Assembly (NCBI GenBank): GCA_039707655.1
Contig: CM077676.1
Span: 426,847,379 to 426,911,378, forward strand
Length of the DNA: 64,000 nt
Source: Elymus sibiricus
Lineage: Eukaryota; Streptophyta; Magnoliopsida; Poales; Poaceae
Direction of reading: 5' to 3'
Shown here: positions 32,758 through 44,232 of the stretch, in pieces
How positions within the stretch are numbered: position 1 is the first letter of the stretch
How the letters are laid out: every line of letters starts with the position of its first letter
Notes under the pieces: generated by a model
What the model was told of the DNA's origin: nothing
The model's input: the letters and a program-made list of their open reading frames with translations, nothing else
Databases searched by the model: none
Position numbers and translations under genes: made by a program

Positions 32758-33414
32758 TAAATAACTTCATGTGGAAAAGTATTCTTTTCAAGGGAATCAA
32801 GGTCAAGAATTTTTATTAGAGGTTGGCAGTGATAATATAGTAAGTTTGCATTTTATACCAACTAGCAGGACTTCATAGAAATTTGTTAGAGGAATTGCAA
32901 CAACCTTGACCAAATATTATTTTTCTTATTCCTTTCTGGTTTTAGACAAAAACAGTAGAGAATCTCAATCCTTCTGCTGTCGCAATACTTGTAGTAGAGC
33001 AACCGCTGCCTCAAACTTCAGAGAAGATGGGCGTGAATGGCTGTTTGACACCAATTATTATCCAGGAAAAGAGTGTTACCTGCCATAGTGCTGCTTGCTG
33101 TACAATATCGACATATTATATTTTACACATGTGATGCAAATCTTATTCGTTTGCAAAAATATGGATGTACAGGATGGATGCGAACCCAGAAAACAAATTC
33201 TGGGACAACTGCTAACATTCAACGACAACGAATTTGAAGACAACATACCTGCCGGTGTACTAGAATTTGTCAGTTGTATCAAGAAAACCAAAAGTAAAAC
33301 TGCTATGTAAAATCTCCAGATATTTGTGCAAATTGATTCTGTAAGCTACTCTAGAAACTTCATTCATTTTTCAAGATTTATGTACTTGGTGCTAACTTCC
33401 ATTTTCTCTCAACA

Positions 33415-35094
33415 CACGAGTAGAAAAAGGGCCTTTCGTCCAAACCGGATATGGCCTTTAGTCCCGGTCGTGTTGGGGCCCGGGACTAATGTGCCCATTA
33501 GTCCCGGTTCCAACGGCTACTGACCCCGCGCGGGTACGGCAGGCTTTAGTCCCGGGTCGAACGGGACCTTTAGTCCCGGTTGGTGTCTCCAACCGGGACT
33601 AAAGGGGTTGCGGCAGGACTAAAGTCGGTCCTCCAGCCTAGCGCAGCCACGTGGAGGCCTTTAGTCCCGGTTGGAGACACCAACCGGGACTAAAGGTCTG
33701 GCACGTGGAGGTCCTCCTTTTTTCCCCTTTTACCACATTAATCTTAAAAAAATCATAACTAAATCATTCTAATTCAGAAAAATACAAATAATATATCAAA
33801 ATTTGCAGAAAAATAAGTTCTATCCGAAGAAACAACAAGTTTTCCGTTTCGAGAATTTTTTAAAATCACAAAATTTCAAAGGGAAAATAGAGTTTTTGGA
33901 CGTTTTAGACGTTTTAGGGTTTAGGGCTAGGGTTTAGATTTCCAAGTTTAGGGTTAGGTTTTAGGGTTTGAACCTTTAGTTTTACTGTTTAGAATAGAGT
34001 TTCGGACGTTTTAAGTCCCGGGTTTAGGGGTTTCGAGAATTTTTAAAATCACAAAATTCCAAAGGAAAAATAGAGTTTTTGGACGTTTTAGGGTTTAGGG
34101 CTAGGGTTTAAATTTCCAAGTTTAGGGTTAGGTTTTAGGGTTTGAACCTTCAGTGTTTACTGTTTAGAATAGAGTTTCAGACGTTTTAAGTCCCGGGTTT
34201 AGGGTTTTGAATTTTTTTTTTGAATTTTTTCAATTTTTTTGACATTTTTTGGAATTTTTGATTATTTTGAACTTTTTATATTGTTTTGGAATTTTTGATT
34301 TTTGGTGTTTTTTTTAATTTTTTGAAATTTTTGAGTTTTAAAATTAATAATTGAATTCCGCATAAAGATTCTTATTTTATTACTTATTTTATTTTCATTG
34401 AAATTCAATATTATTATTACTTATTTTATTTTGAACTTTTTGTATTATTTTGGATTTTTTGTTTTTTGAGAATTTTTGAGTTTTTTGCCTTTTTTTGAGT
34501 TTTTAAATTAATCATTGTTGTTTATTTGAATAATTGTTTGGAATTCAAAAAATTAAATCATGTGACATCAAGACCTAAGGGTTAATAGGATTGATAGCTT
34601 ACTATTGTCAGGAAAACAACAAGTGCAGACTTGGAAACTAGGGGCGATAGAACCAGGAAGTTAAGCGTGCTGGGGCTGGAGCAGTGAGAGGATGGGTGAC
34701 CGGCCGGGAAGTTAGACAATTTGGAATGAGTGCTCCACGCTGGAGGGGTGATTAGAGATTAAATTGTCAAATAATTCAAAGATTTAAAAATCGGAATAAA
34801 ACTTAAAAACAAATCAAAAAATATTAAAAAAGAATTTTAAAAAAAATTCAAAATTTTTTTTTTCAAAAAAATTCCTTTAGTCCCGGTTGGTGTTACCAAC
34901 CGGGACTAAAGGTCCTCCATCCCCCGCCCCAGACAGTGGCCACGTGGAGGGCCTTTAGTCCCGGTTCGTAATGCAACCGGGACTAAAGGGGGGGGGGGGG
35001 GGGGGGGCTTTAGTCCCGATCGTTTTGTCCCGGTTCCAGAACCGGGACTAAAGGCCCTCTGGAACCGGGACTGAAGGCCCGTTTTCTACTAGTG
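33415..35094. mobile_element. Non-autonomous CACTA-type element, 1.68 kb, TSD ACA
   Basis: Ends CACGAGTAGAAAAAGGGCC and, read inward from the right, CACTAGTAGAAAACGGGCC. ACA lies on both sides (33412-33414, 35095-35097). Subterminal TTTAGTCCCGGTTGG/CCAACCGGGACTAAA blocks recur in both orientations and form hairpins. The interior holds a tandem duplication of TTTAGGGCTAGGGTTTA-type sequence (about 33850-34020 and 34028-34210), A/T-rich filler and a 5S-rRNA-like stretch. No transposase. Confidence 0.88.
34649..34715 (+). repeat. 5S rRNA-derived segment inside the CACTA-type element
   Basis: The stretch contains GAAGTTAAGCGTGCT, then GGGGCTGGAGCAGTG, AGGATGGGTGACC and GGCCGGGAAGTTA in the order and spacing of the internal promoter half of plant 5S rRNA (A box, intermediate element, C box). 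The 5' half and the 3' end of 5S rRNA are missing. It is therefore a fossil or exapted fragment, not an rRNA gene. Confidence 0.75.
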
Positions 35095-35927
35095 ACAGGA
35101 CATGTGCTATTATGAAAAAGGAGCTTCTCTGTTGGATGGCAGCCCGTGATGGTGGTTTCAGATATGAAGCTAAGGAAAGTGCGCCTCATAATTCATTGGA
35201 TGTAAACCAGTAGGGCCAATTAGATATTGTTGGCTGTAAATGACATGAGTATTTAGCTTTCATAAAATCTAGATATGTACTCTTTAACAATAAGCTGTGG
35301 ATGAGGGTGGTCCTAAATGTGCGTTGAATTTACCAACGTTGGTTAATATTGGTTTTACTGTCGACATTGCATAGTGAGTTTATATATTTGATACAAGTGA
35401 AGACATATTTTACAAGAATGATTATAGATCCACCTATGCTGGTGCTAGATCTATCGCTGGCATGAATTGTGCAAAAATAATATGTTAATTCTGTACTTAG
35501 AACGTTTCAACTCACCTGTCTAGCTGAAGTGCTGCACTGCTCATCTCGCCTCGCTTACTGAAATGATGCACTGCTGCTCTATGTTGGCGTGTGGTAGCAG
35601 CCAGTATACTTTTTTTTTTGCGGGTTTAGGGCTAGACAAAAATATGACGATGTAATTTTGATCTAGATCTCGACTCTCCTATGTCAGGACCATTACGCCA
35701 GCAGCCTGCTGCTTTTACTCGTGCGTAGCATCATGCATAATTTCATATTTAAAAAATCGATGGATCTGCAAACCAAATATAAGAACAGAAAAGCACCGTG
35801 CAATTTCCCAACCAGATAATGTTCGTCTCCAAAAAATTATTCCATTTTCAAAAAAAATCCAAAAAATATTCTCCTAATTTACAAAAAAATAATCACCATT
35901 TCAAAATAAATAAAAAATCATGTTCAT

Positions 35928-35968
35928 CTAGGATGTACAAGCGGATAGTGCGCGGCGGCACGCCGCGC
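35928..35968 (-). other. Possible 3' terminus of a minus-strand Helitron
   Basis: On the minus strand a perfect 8-bp stem (GCGCGGCG/CGCCGCGC, 3-nt loop, 35950-35968) is followed 18 bases later by CTAG (35928-35931). A GC-rich hairpin followed by CTAG would suit the 3' end of a Helitron in the same direction as RepHel. The 18-base distance is longer than usual and the next base is A rather than T, so this is tentative. Confidence 0.35.
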
Positions 35969-36163
35969 CTTACTTATCGAGGAGTGATGATTTTTTTTTG
36001 AGGTCTTAAAAGTAGCTCTTGGGTTTGTTGCCAACACGCTAATTTATAGGATTACATGAGTAATGTACTTTTCTTTTGTGGCTTATGAGTAATATACATT
36101 GAGTTTGAGGAAACAGTGGATTCATGGGATACATAGTACTTTCTACTTAAGAGCTAGGAGGTA

Positions 36164-36244
36164 CTCCCTCCGTTTCATAATATAAGTCGTTTTAGCAAGG
36201 TAAAACAGCTTGCTAAAACGACCTATATTTTGGAACGGAGGAAG
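36164..36244. mobile_element. Stowaway MITE, 81 bp
   Basis: CTCCCTCCGTTTCATAATAT pairs with ATATTTTGGAACGGAGGAAG; TA flanks both ends. The central TCGTTTTAGCAAG/CTTGCTAAAACGA is also inverted. Confidence 0.92.
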
Positions 36245-36784
36245 TAGATATTTTTGATTGGTAGCAAGTAGGAGTACTGGAGCCACTAAGCTGCTACTTT
36301 GTATTTAGAGCTGAGAGGTGGATCCTCCTGCTAGGTTTGTCTCTGTAATATAGAGGGATAGAGCTTTAGCTAGCTGCTGTAATCTTTTCACAAGAAGTTG
36401 CATAGGAAACAAGGTTTTCATTATACAGGGCAAAAATATACAGAAGTGCAAAAACTTGTGGTGAACCAGCTCATAGTAAACAACAAAAGAAACACAGCAG
36501 CAGTGTCAAGTTTCAAGCACATCTATTCCAAAGAGGATCCCCAACTGATTTTTTCTTTGCATCAACTCTTCTTCTGCAAAAAAAGAAAATCAGTAAAAAT
36601 AGATAAGTAAACAACAAATATGGTGACATCAAGGAAATCAGCGACAAGAACACATGTTCATGCTTTGGTAATATTGTTTGTTTATTTGTGGAAGGAGAAA
36701 ACCTCTTTTGCATTTTCTCTCGCAGAGTAGTATGCTATTCGTTTATATTGAAAACAAAGCAACAAACTGAAAGAATGAATCCAG

Positions 36785-37560
36785 TTTTTAGTAGAATAAA
36801 TTGGAGAACAAATTTCGAAGTTCAGGAAGATCAGCAGAATTAATAAACATCACATATTCTACTTGATAATTTTCCAGACATCTTTTCTTGTAAAACTGTA
36901 CCACACAAGTGGACGGATAAATATAAGTATCCTTTAAGGACCATCTTCTTTTTAAGCATAAATGTTTTTTTTATGTAAACAATAAGACGGCCTACCCACC
37001 AGATGAATGCCTGTACATAAGGAAGCCCAGGAAGCTCACAGCAAAATGGACCAACAGTTCAGCAAAAGGAAGTAAGAGAGACCCATTAAAGACTATTCTA
37101 AAAGAGTCCCAGTAAGAACAAATTTTCAAATCTTGATAGGTAATCTGAAAATATATACAAATTTTAGTAGAATAATTTGGAAATTAAATTTATAAGTTCA
37201 AGAAAGTTACCAGAAATTGCATAAACGGTACGCAACTTGCCTGTTTATTTTTCGGCCACCCCTCCCTACAAAAATGTGCCAATGCAGATACATAAGTGGA
37301 CCGATAAATATAGGCATGCTTTAAAACCATTTTTTAAAACAGAAAACGGTATTGTTGTTCCTGTGTCAGGTAGCATCCTATTTACCTGTGTAAACAATAA
37401 GACAACCCACCAGAATGCACCGGATGAATGCTTGCACATATGGAAGCCCAAAGCAAAATGGGCCAACAGTCCAGCAAAACAAAATAAAAGTGGCTCATCA
37501 AAGACCATTCGGAAGGGAAAATCCTAGAAACAAATTTCAAAGGTCAGAGAAATTACCGAA
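36785..37560 (+). repeat. Two and a part tandem units of about 370 bp downstream of RepHel
   Basis: Shared order in both units: TTTTAGTAGAATAA, an A/T-rich middle, AGTGGAC(G/C)GATAAATATA, GTAAACAATAAGAC, CCACCAG, GATGAATGC and CCAACAGT(T/C)CAGCAAAA. A third partial unit (37527-37560) repeats the AACAAATTTC..AG..TTACC part just before the RepHel stop. They are in the 3' region of RepHel. Confidence 0.75.
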
Positions 37561-40500
37561 AACTTCACAAACGTTGAACAATTTCTTGGTAGACTACGTT
37601 TCTAGTTTCAGACGTCAGCTCTCCATTTTCATCTTCAATCAAGAATTTCAAGCCCTTCCGTGAAGTAACTCGGGAGACAGCAACGTATAGTTGCCCATGA
37701 GCAAATACAGAATTCCGGAGATACACACAAATTTTAGACAACGTTTGGCCCTGACTCTTATTAATAGTCATGGCATAACAGAGTCGCACTGGAAACTGGC
37801 AGCGGCGCAACGTGAAAGGCCACTTACACCCAGGAGAATTAAGCACAATGCGTGGAATACAAACTCGTTCTCCCTTGTGAGAGCCTGTGATAATCTGGCC
37901 TTCCAACACTCTTTCTCCAAGTCGAGTGATAATCAGTCGCGTACCGTTGCATAGCCCGAGGGATTGATTAATATTTCTAAGTAACATGACAGGAATGTCG
38001 AGCTTTAAACCTATCCTATGATGAGGAAAATTATTGATTGTTATAGAATTCAACAGCTCTGGTGGGTAGAACAAATGTGCATCACCAACATGATCAGAAC
38101 ATCTCGATATAGTGTCACAACTGAGATATTCCTTCGGAAAACCAGGAACACGGTTGAAAACAATATCATTAACCTCATCCACAACTGTATTAGTCGGACA
38201 GACAACTGCACGGCTGGACATATAGTCTACATCATTATACCTAAGGAAAAACGAATCATAAACAGCATCAACAACAGCTGTCTTGTGATCCGTCGTAGGC
38301 TCAAGTAATAAATCATCAGGTACATGAATCCACGACGGCACTGACTCATCACCTTTGCAGTGCATAGAAACAGTTCCAGTTCCAACACTCTGTACCCAAT
38401 CAGAAAATCCAGATAGCTCTGCTCATGTAGTCGCAGATAAATCAGAACACTTAAGACGCATATTAGAGTGCAATTTTAAGACCTTGATATGTTGCCACAA
38501 TGGATAAACAATCAAAGACGAATTAATAATATCGTCCTTTGCACCACACTCAACCACGGGCAGAATTTGCCTGAAATCTCCTCCAAGAACAACAATCTTT
38601 CCTCCAAACGGTAACATAGCATTTTCTTTATTTTCAGCAGAAAGAATGTCCTTCAAGGTCCTATCAAGTGCTTCAAAACACCAGCGATGAGTCATAGGAG
38701 CTTCATCCCACAAAATCAAGTTAGCTTTTTGGCACAACTCAGCAAGATGAGAATTCCTAGAGATATTGCATTGACTACGATCACTGATATCCAAGGGTAT
38801 CCTGAACCTCGAATGGCCAGTACGGCCACCAGGCAGAAGCAAAGATGCCACTCCAGAAGAGGCGACAACAAGGACAATTCATCGCTCCGACCTCAGGTTA
38901 GATATAATAGAATTCCATAAAAATGTTTTACCTGTACCACCATAACCAGATACAAAATATGTTCCTCCTTTGTTGGCACGGACAGCGCCCACTATTTCAT
39001 CATATATAGCCCTTTGTTCATCATTTAATTTTTCATTCATGAGCCTAGCTTCAATTGCCAGCTTAGCCGTATCGTATCTCATTTCTTCTGCCATAAGTCT
39101 GTTCTGGCAATCACTATCAATAGGAATAGACCTTGGAGACAGGTTGAATGCAGATAAACATGATCCATTTTTAGTAAAGAGCGAAGAAAGCTCACGTAGA
39201 ACTTGTTCTTGAAGAAAATCAGGAGGCACAACATATTTTGGATTACCCAATGCCAAGGAAACCCGATATGAAATATCTTCGCCCATACTTGGCCAAAAGC
39301 GATCAAAAAGAGCACGACCATTTACAACTTCACGGTGTATAAGTACTGTCATAAATAAATGTCGAAGCTGAAACGGGCTAGCCCAAACAATCGCCTCTTC
39401 GAACAACTTGAACCATTCCATATCATCTCCTACTAACCCTCTCGCCTGGCAAGCTTCTTTAAAAGTGTCATAAAGTACATCATTGTAAATTCTAAGATCT
39501 TCAAAGCAAGTAGCACCAGCAACAACCATAAGTAGCATACGAAGAAAAAACAGCTCGCCCGTGCCCGGATGCACATGGTAAATACGACCAATTTTACTAC
39601 CCAATTTTCGCTCTCGCTTCCTCCTCACCCACAATTTTTCTTTGTTGTCCCATGACCACTTAGAAGGGAAGTCTAAATATGTCAACGATCTTGCACTTGT
39701 ATGTTGTTGATTAGCCACAAACCATTCAGTTAACATGGTTTTTTGGGCAGTTGGATTGTTAATAACACGCCCCAAATTGTCAGTCACTACAGGAATCAGC
39801 TGATTTGCCGTCTGCCTTGGCAGACGGCAAAGGACCAGAAAGCGGACGGCAAACGCTTCCGGCACTGGAAGCTACGGTAATGAGCTTCTTTACCGTCTGC
39901 ATTCGTACAGCGGACGGCAAAGACCTTTGCCGTCAGCTTTCCTGGCCAAGCAGACGACAAAGAAAGTGGACGGCAAAGAATAGACGTTAGCCACGTTAGG
40001 TGGCTAACGGGAGACTTTGCCGTCTGACGGCGGACGGCAAACGTGCTCTCCCCTTTGCCGTCTGCTTCCTGGCGTCAGCAGACCCGTGGCATAACGTCAC
40101 TCCTCCACGCTCTTTGCCGTCTGCTTGCGGACGGCAAAGAACCACTCGCCTTTGCCATCTGCCAGCGGACGGCATAATGACCAAATGGGTCAGACCCAGT
40201 ACTCCCAGGTTGCACAGGTTGCTGCCACGTGGCGCCTTTGCCGTCCGCTGGCTGACGGCAAAGACCTTTGCCGTTCGCTGGCAGACGACAAAGTGCCTGT
40301 ATTGCCCCTTTTTATTCTGTTTTTTGTTATATCCAAGCATTTTCACAGCAAATATATTTCACAGGGCAAACAGTATGTGCAAGTTTCACAGCAAGTATAT
40401 GATATCCAACACATAAGAAACTATATCCCTGCCATATGGATATGATCATCCAACAGATATACCAAAACAAAATGTGCAAGTTTCACCATATTACAATAGT

Positions 40501-40639
40501 TTCATCCATATTACAATAGTTTCATCCATAGGTAGCAAGTTTCACATTGTTCATGGATACAAAATCAAAACAAAAAGTAAACACAAGCACTCCATCAATG
40601 CGAGCTTTCGTGAAGTGAATCAAATCTGCAAAATGGTAA

Positions 40640-40770
40640 ATAAGAAAGTTAGAAGAAGAAGACTAGAAGAAGAAGAAGAAGAAGAAAAAGAAGAAGATTA
40701 GAAGAAGAAGAAGAAGAACAAGAACAAGAAGAAGAAGAAGAAGAAGAAGAAGAAGAAGAAGAAGAAGAGT
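40640..40770. repeat. (GAA)n microsatellite
   Basis: Long run of AAG/GAA triplets with a few interruptions. A complementary CTT-rich run lies 400 bases on (41135-41275), so the two could pair as long hairpin arms. Confidence 0.95.
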
Positions 40771-41134
40771 TTTTCTTCTCTTTCTTTTTCTCCTCTTGTT
40801 TTTCTTCTTCTTATTGCTTGTTTGTGTCATTTTAGAGCTAACCTAGGTAATTATGCCATTTTTGATCTAACTAAGCTTATTGTGTCATTTTGGAGGAAAA
40901 TAAGCTAAGTATATGACATTTATGAGGTTACCAAGGTTATTATGCCATTTTTGAAACGAATAAGCTAATTATGTCATAAATGGACTAAATAAGCTAATTA
41001 TGTCATTTTGGAGGATAATTAGCTAAGTATGTCTTTTTTGGGGAAAATAAGCTAAGAAGAATAAGAAGAAGAAGAAGAAGAAATGGACTAAATAAGCTAA
41101 TTATGTCATTTTGGAGGATAATTAGCTAAGTATG

Positions 41135-41275
41135 TCTTCTTCTTCTTCTTCTTCTTCTAGTCTTCTTCTTCTAGACTTCTTCTTCTTCTTTTTCTTCTTC
41201 TTCTTCTTCTTCTTCTTCTTCTTCTTCTAGTCTTCTTCTTCTTCTTCTTCTTCTTCTTCTTCTTCTTCTATTCCT
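41135..41275. repeat. (CTT)n microsatellite
   Basis: Run of TTC/CTT triplets with interruptions, inverted with respect to the GAA run at 40640-40770. Confidence 0.95.
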
Positions 41276-41689
41276 TCTTTTTCTCCTCTTCCTTGTTTTT
41301 CTTCATCTTATTCCTTATTTGTGTCATTTTAGAGATAACCTAGGTAAGTATGCCATTTTTGTGCTAACCTAGGAAAATAAGGTAAGTATAGGTCATTTTT
41401 GTGCTAACCTAGGTAATTATGCCATTTTTGAGCTAAATTAGGTAAGTATAGGTCATTTTAGAGCTAACTTAGGTAATTATGTCATTTTGGAGGATAATAA
41501 GCTACGTATATGACATTTATGAGGTAACCAAGGTTATTATGCCATTTTTGCAAAGAATAAGCTAATTATGTCATAAATGAACTAAATAAGCTAATTATGT
41601 CATTTTGGAGGATAATTAGCTATATAAGTATGTCTTTTTTGGGGAAAATAAGCTAAGCATGTGGCATAATAGAGAAAACTTACCGAAGG

Positions 41690-44120
41690 TCAAGCATCGG
41701 GGTTCGTCGGGTTGTGCGATGCGGCTTCGGAGTTATGCTGCACCAAAGATCATTTGCAAAGTCTCGTTAGCATGATGACACTCAAATGTTAAGATTTGTA
41801 ACTAATGACCATTCAAATGAAACTCACCGTTCCCGCTCTAGTAATGACCGGCATCGGCGGAGGGGTCTGACCGGTCTTCTCGCACATAGACTGCACATTT
41901 GGTTTTGACGAGTCAGTCATATAGGTTAGTAATGAAACGAACATATTACGTGCATGATTTGGCTAATATGCATAAGAAACTTACCACGAGGAGCTCGTAC
42001 ATGGCCCGGTGAGACGCATCATTCCGTGCCCTCTCCTCCTCCAACAACCTAGCCGTCTTCTCCTCCGCCAGCCGTTCCCTCTCCGCCGCCAGCCGGTCCC
42101 TCTCCTCCAGAAGCGTCTGGGTTGTCTCTCTCTCTCTTTATGAAGAGCAGCCTGCAACACCACTCCTCGTTAGCATTTTAATCATGGATGGGCTCACACA
42201 CAATGTAATGGAGGAAAGATATCTGAGTCTGTATAACTTACCTCGATGGCAAGATCGACTGGCCGTGGACGAGGCCTTATCTAAGGACAGGAGCTCGTTT
42301 GGCACGCCTTGATCTTCGGGAGAGTGCGAGGACAACGTATAAGTCCATCTCCAATGGCTATCAAGCCATGGGGCCTCCCGCCACCAGATATCATCACCAG
42401 CTCTGGATCAAAGGGATGCTGGCTCGGGTTAAAGTCCTCCCCTTTCCTCGCCTTCCCCTCATCTCTGTACCTCACGAGCTTGTGGTGGGAGGAGATGTTG
42501 GTGAAGTTCTCTGGATTATCGAGGTCAGCCTCAGAGAATGCCTTGACCTTCTTGTACGAGGCAGTATGGGCCATGGCATAGAGGTCGTAAACCTCTGGCA
42601 CCTCCGTGTTATTGTGTCCCGCCTAAAAGAGAGGAACAAAGTATTAGTAAAGGGCTCAAACTAGCATGAAGAATGAATTGCATGAATCATGAAGCAAACC
42701 ACATACCCAGTTCCGCCCGAACTGAAATAAGTTGGCGCTGCCTTGATGGTGTGGCACACCAACCATTTGGGCACGCCGGTCCTTGGCATTGTCGTGGACG
42801 GCTCGCCAGCGGCCTGTGCACCACTCATCCACCAACGCCTCCCAACAATCCATCTTATCCGCACACCATCTCGGGGGCACCTAAGTTAGTAAAGAGGAAT
42901 TTGAGCGCTACGCCTACGAATCAAATCAAGGAAACTAAGTACAATGCCTTAAGAATAGCTAATTACCTTCATGTACTGATCCTTCTTCAGAAACTTAGCC
43001 CGGCACGACGCCTTGTCCTTCTTAATACCACGCGTGGCGTAGTAGTCTCGAACAGCCTGCGGTCGAGCCTCGTGCCGTAAGTTTTGTAGTAGGCGCCTGC
43101 ACTCGCTAGCGATAACCTGTGCCGCCTCCTCCTCGTATCCCTCCTCACACCTGTAGAAGGTCTGCAATCAAACGAGACAACACGGATTAGTAAAATAACT
43201 AGCTATTGTTAATTTTTAATTGTGCAAAGGAGAAATTACCCAAAAGCTTCTGATCACCATCTCGGCAATCGTGTGGCACAAGACACCGTCGATCATGTGG
43301 TCCGGCGGGGCCTGGGCAGCCAAGTAGTGCTCCCAGCTCAATCCTAGCTGTGGAAGCTGACCCTCACCGGGCAACGTGACAAACCCTGGGAAGTTTTGTC
43401 GGCAAAGCACACCAAGGATGGTGTTGGGCATGCGGACTCCACTGGCGTGTACCCAACCCCTGCAGTATGACAAGGCCAACGCATTAGATATTTGAAGAAA
43501 CCTGAAGGCAAAAGTTACAAAAAGAGTAAATGCACTTACTTCTCCCCATCAGGCCTAATCACCGGCCGCAGCTCGCGGGTCGCCGGCACGGGCAGGAGCC
43601 GTGTACCACCACGCTGGTACACGGTGGCCCCCTCAACCACCTCGCCCTCACTATCAGTAAACGGATCATCCCCGCCACCATCAGCATGGCCACTCGGCCC
43701 CTCACGCAGATCCGGCCAGGTACCCCATCCGGACGTCTCCTGGGACGTAGCCTGGTCCGGAGTGTCGTGGGCCGAAGGCCCGTCGACCCGAGGCTCGTGG
43801 TGCGGAGTCCCCGTAGCCTCCACCTCAAATGGGTCCACCCTAGCAGTCCTGTGCTCGGGTGAATCAGCTGGGGGTGGCGGCGAGGAAGGCGTAGCAGCCT
43901 GCCTACCTCTCCCGCCCCTGCGTCCTGATCTACCTCCTCTCTTCTTCCCTTCCCGACCTCCTCTCCTGGTGGGCAACGACGCCGACGAAGAAGCGCCCGG
44001 CGGTGTCCCCATACTGTCTAACAACGCTCTCCAGAGAGGTACGGGTGGAATGGAAGTACCCCTCCCGCGGGCCGCCGCCGAAGAAGTACCCGCGGCGCGC
44101 TCTGGACCCGCGCCCGCCAT
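41690..44120 (-). pseudogene. Second En/Spm transposase gene (Ptta/En/Spm family), eight exons
   Basis: Exons on the minus strand: 43540-44120, 43240-43459, 42966-43161, 42707-42880, 42242-42622, 41985-42151, 41828-41890 and 41690-41737. All junctions are GT-AG and the total is 1,830 nt with consistent phases (609 residues). Exon 1 encodes an Arg/Gly/Pro-rich, disordered region starting MAGAGPERAAGTSS. The middle exons carry the family core (DKMDCWEALVDEWCTGRW, FQFGRNW). Exon 5 has EVYDLYAMAHTASYKKVKAF and exon 6 is a coiled coil (RLAAERERLAEEKTARLLEE). Such proteins probably bind the subterminal repeats, as TNPA does in maize En/Spm. A TAG in exon 5 (42281) is the only disabling change seen. 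The gene lies just downstream of the TNP2-type gene on the same strand. Confidence 0.82.
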
Positions 44121-44232
44121 CTTTCAACACCTGCCTTGACAAAGAGTAAACGAAATTAGTACAACATAAAAAAAATTGAAGAACTGACATGTATAATAAT
44201 ATGTATATAATTTAAGTTGAGATGCATACAAA

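Larger units (their letters stand above)
35098..36784. other. Helitron interior, no recognised gene
   Basis: A/T-rich. Contains one Stowaway (36164-36244) and a hairpin near 35950. No open frame with coding character. Confidence 0.4.
40291..41689. other. Non-coding part of the En/Spm element with simple repeats
   Basis: Contains purine tracts of GAA/AAG units (about 40640-40770) and CTT/TTC units (about 41135-41275), plus several copies of GCTAATTATGTCATTTTGGAGGATAAT-type and GAGCTAACCTAGGTAATTATGCC-type phrases (40820-41660), some duplicated in tandem. No gene seen. Confidence 0.6.

Noticed and set aside
34649..34715. 5S rRNA gene
   Set aside because: Only the internal half resembles 5S rRNA; both ends are missing and it sits inside a transposon.
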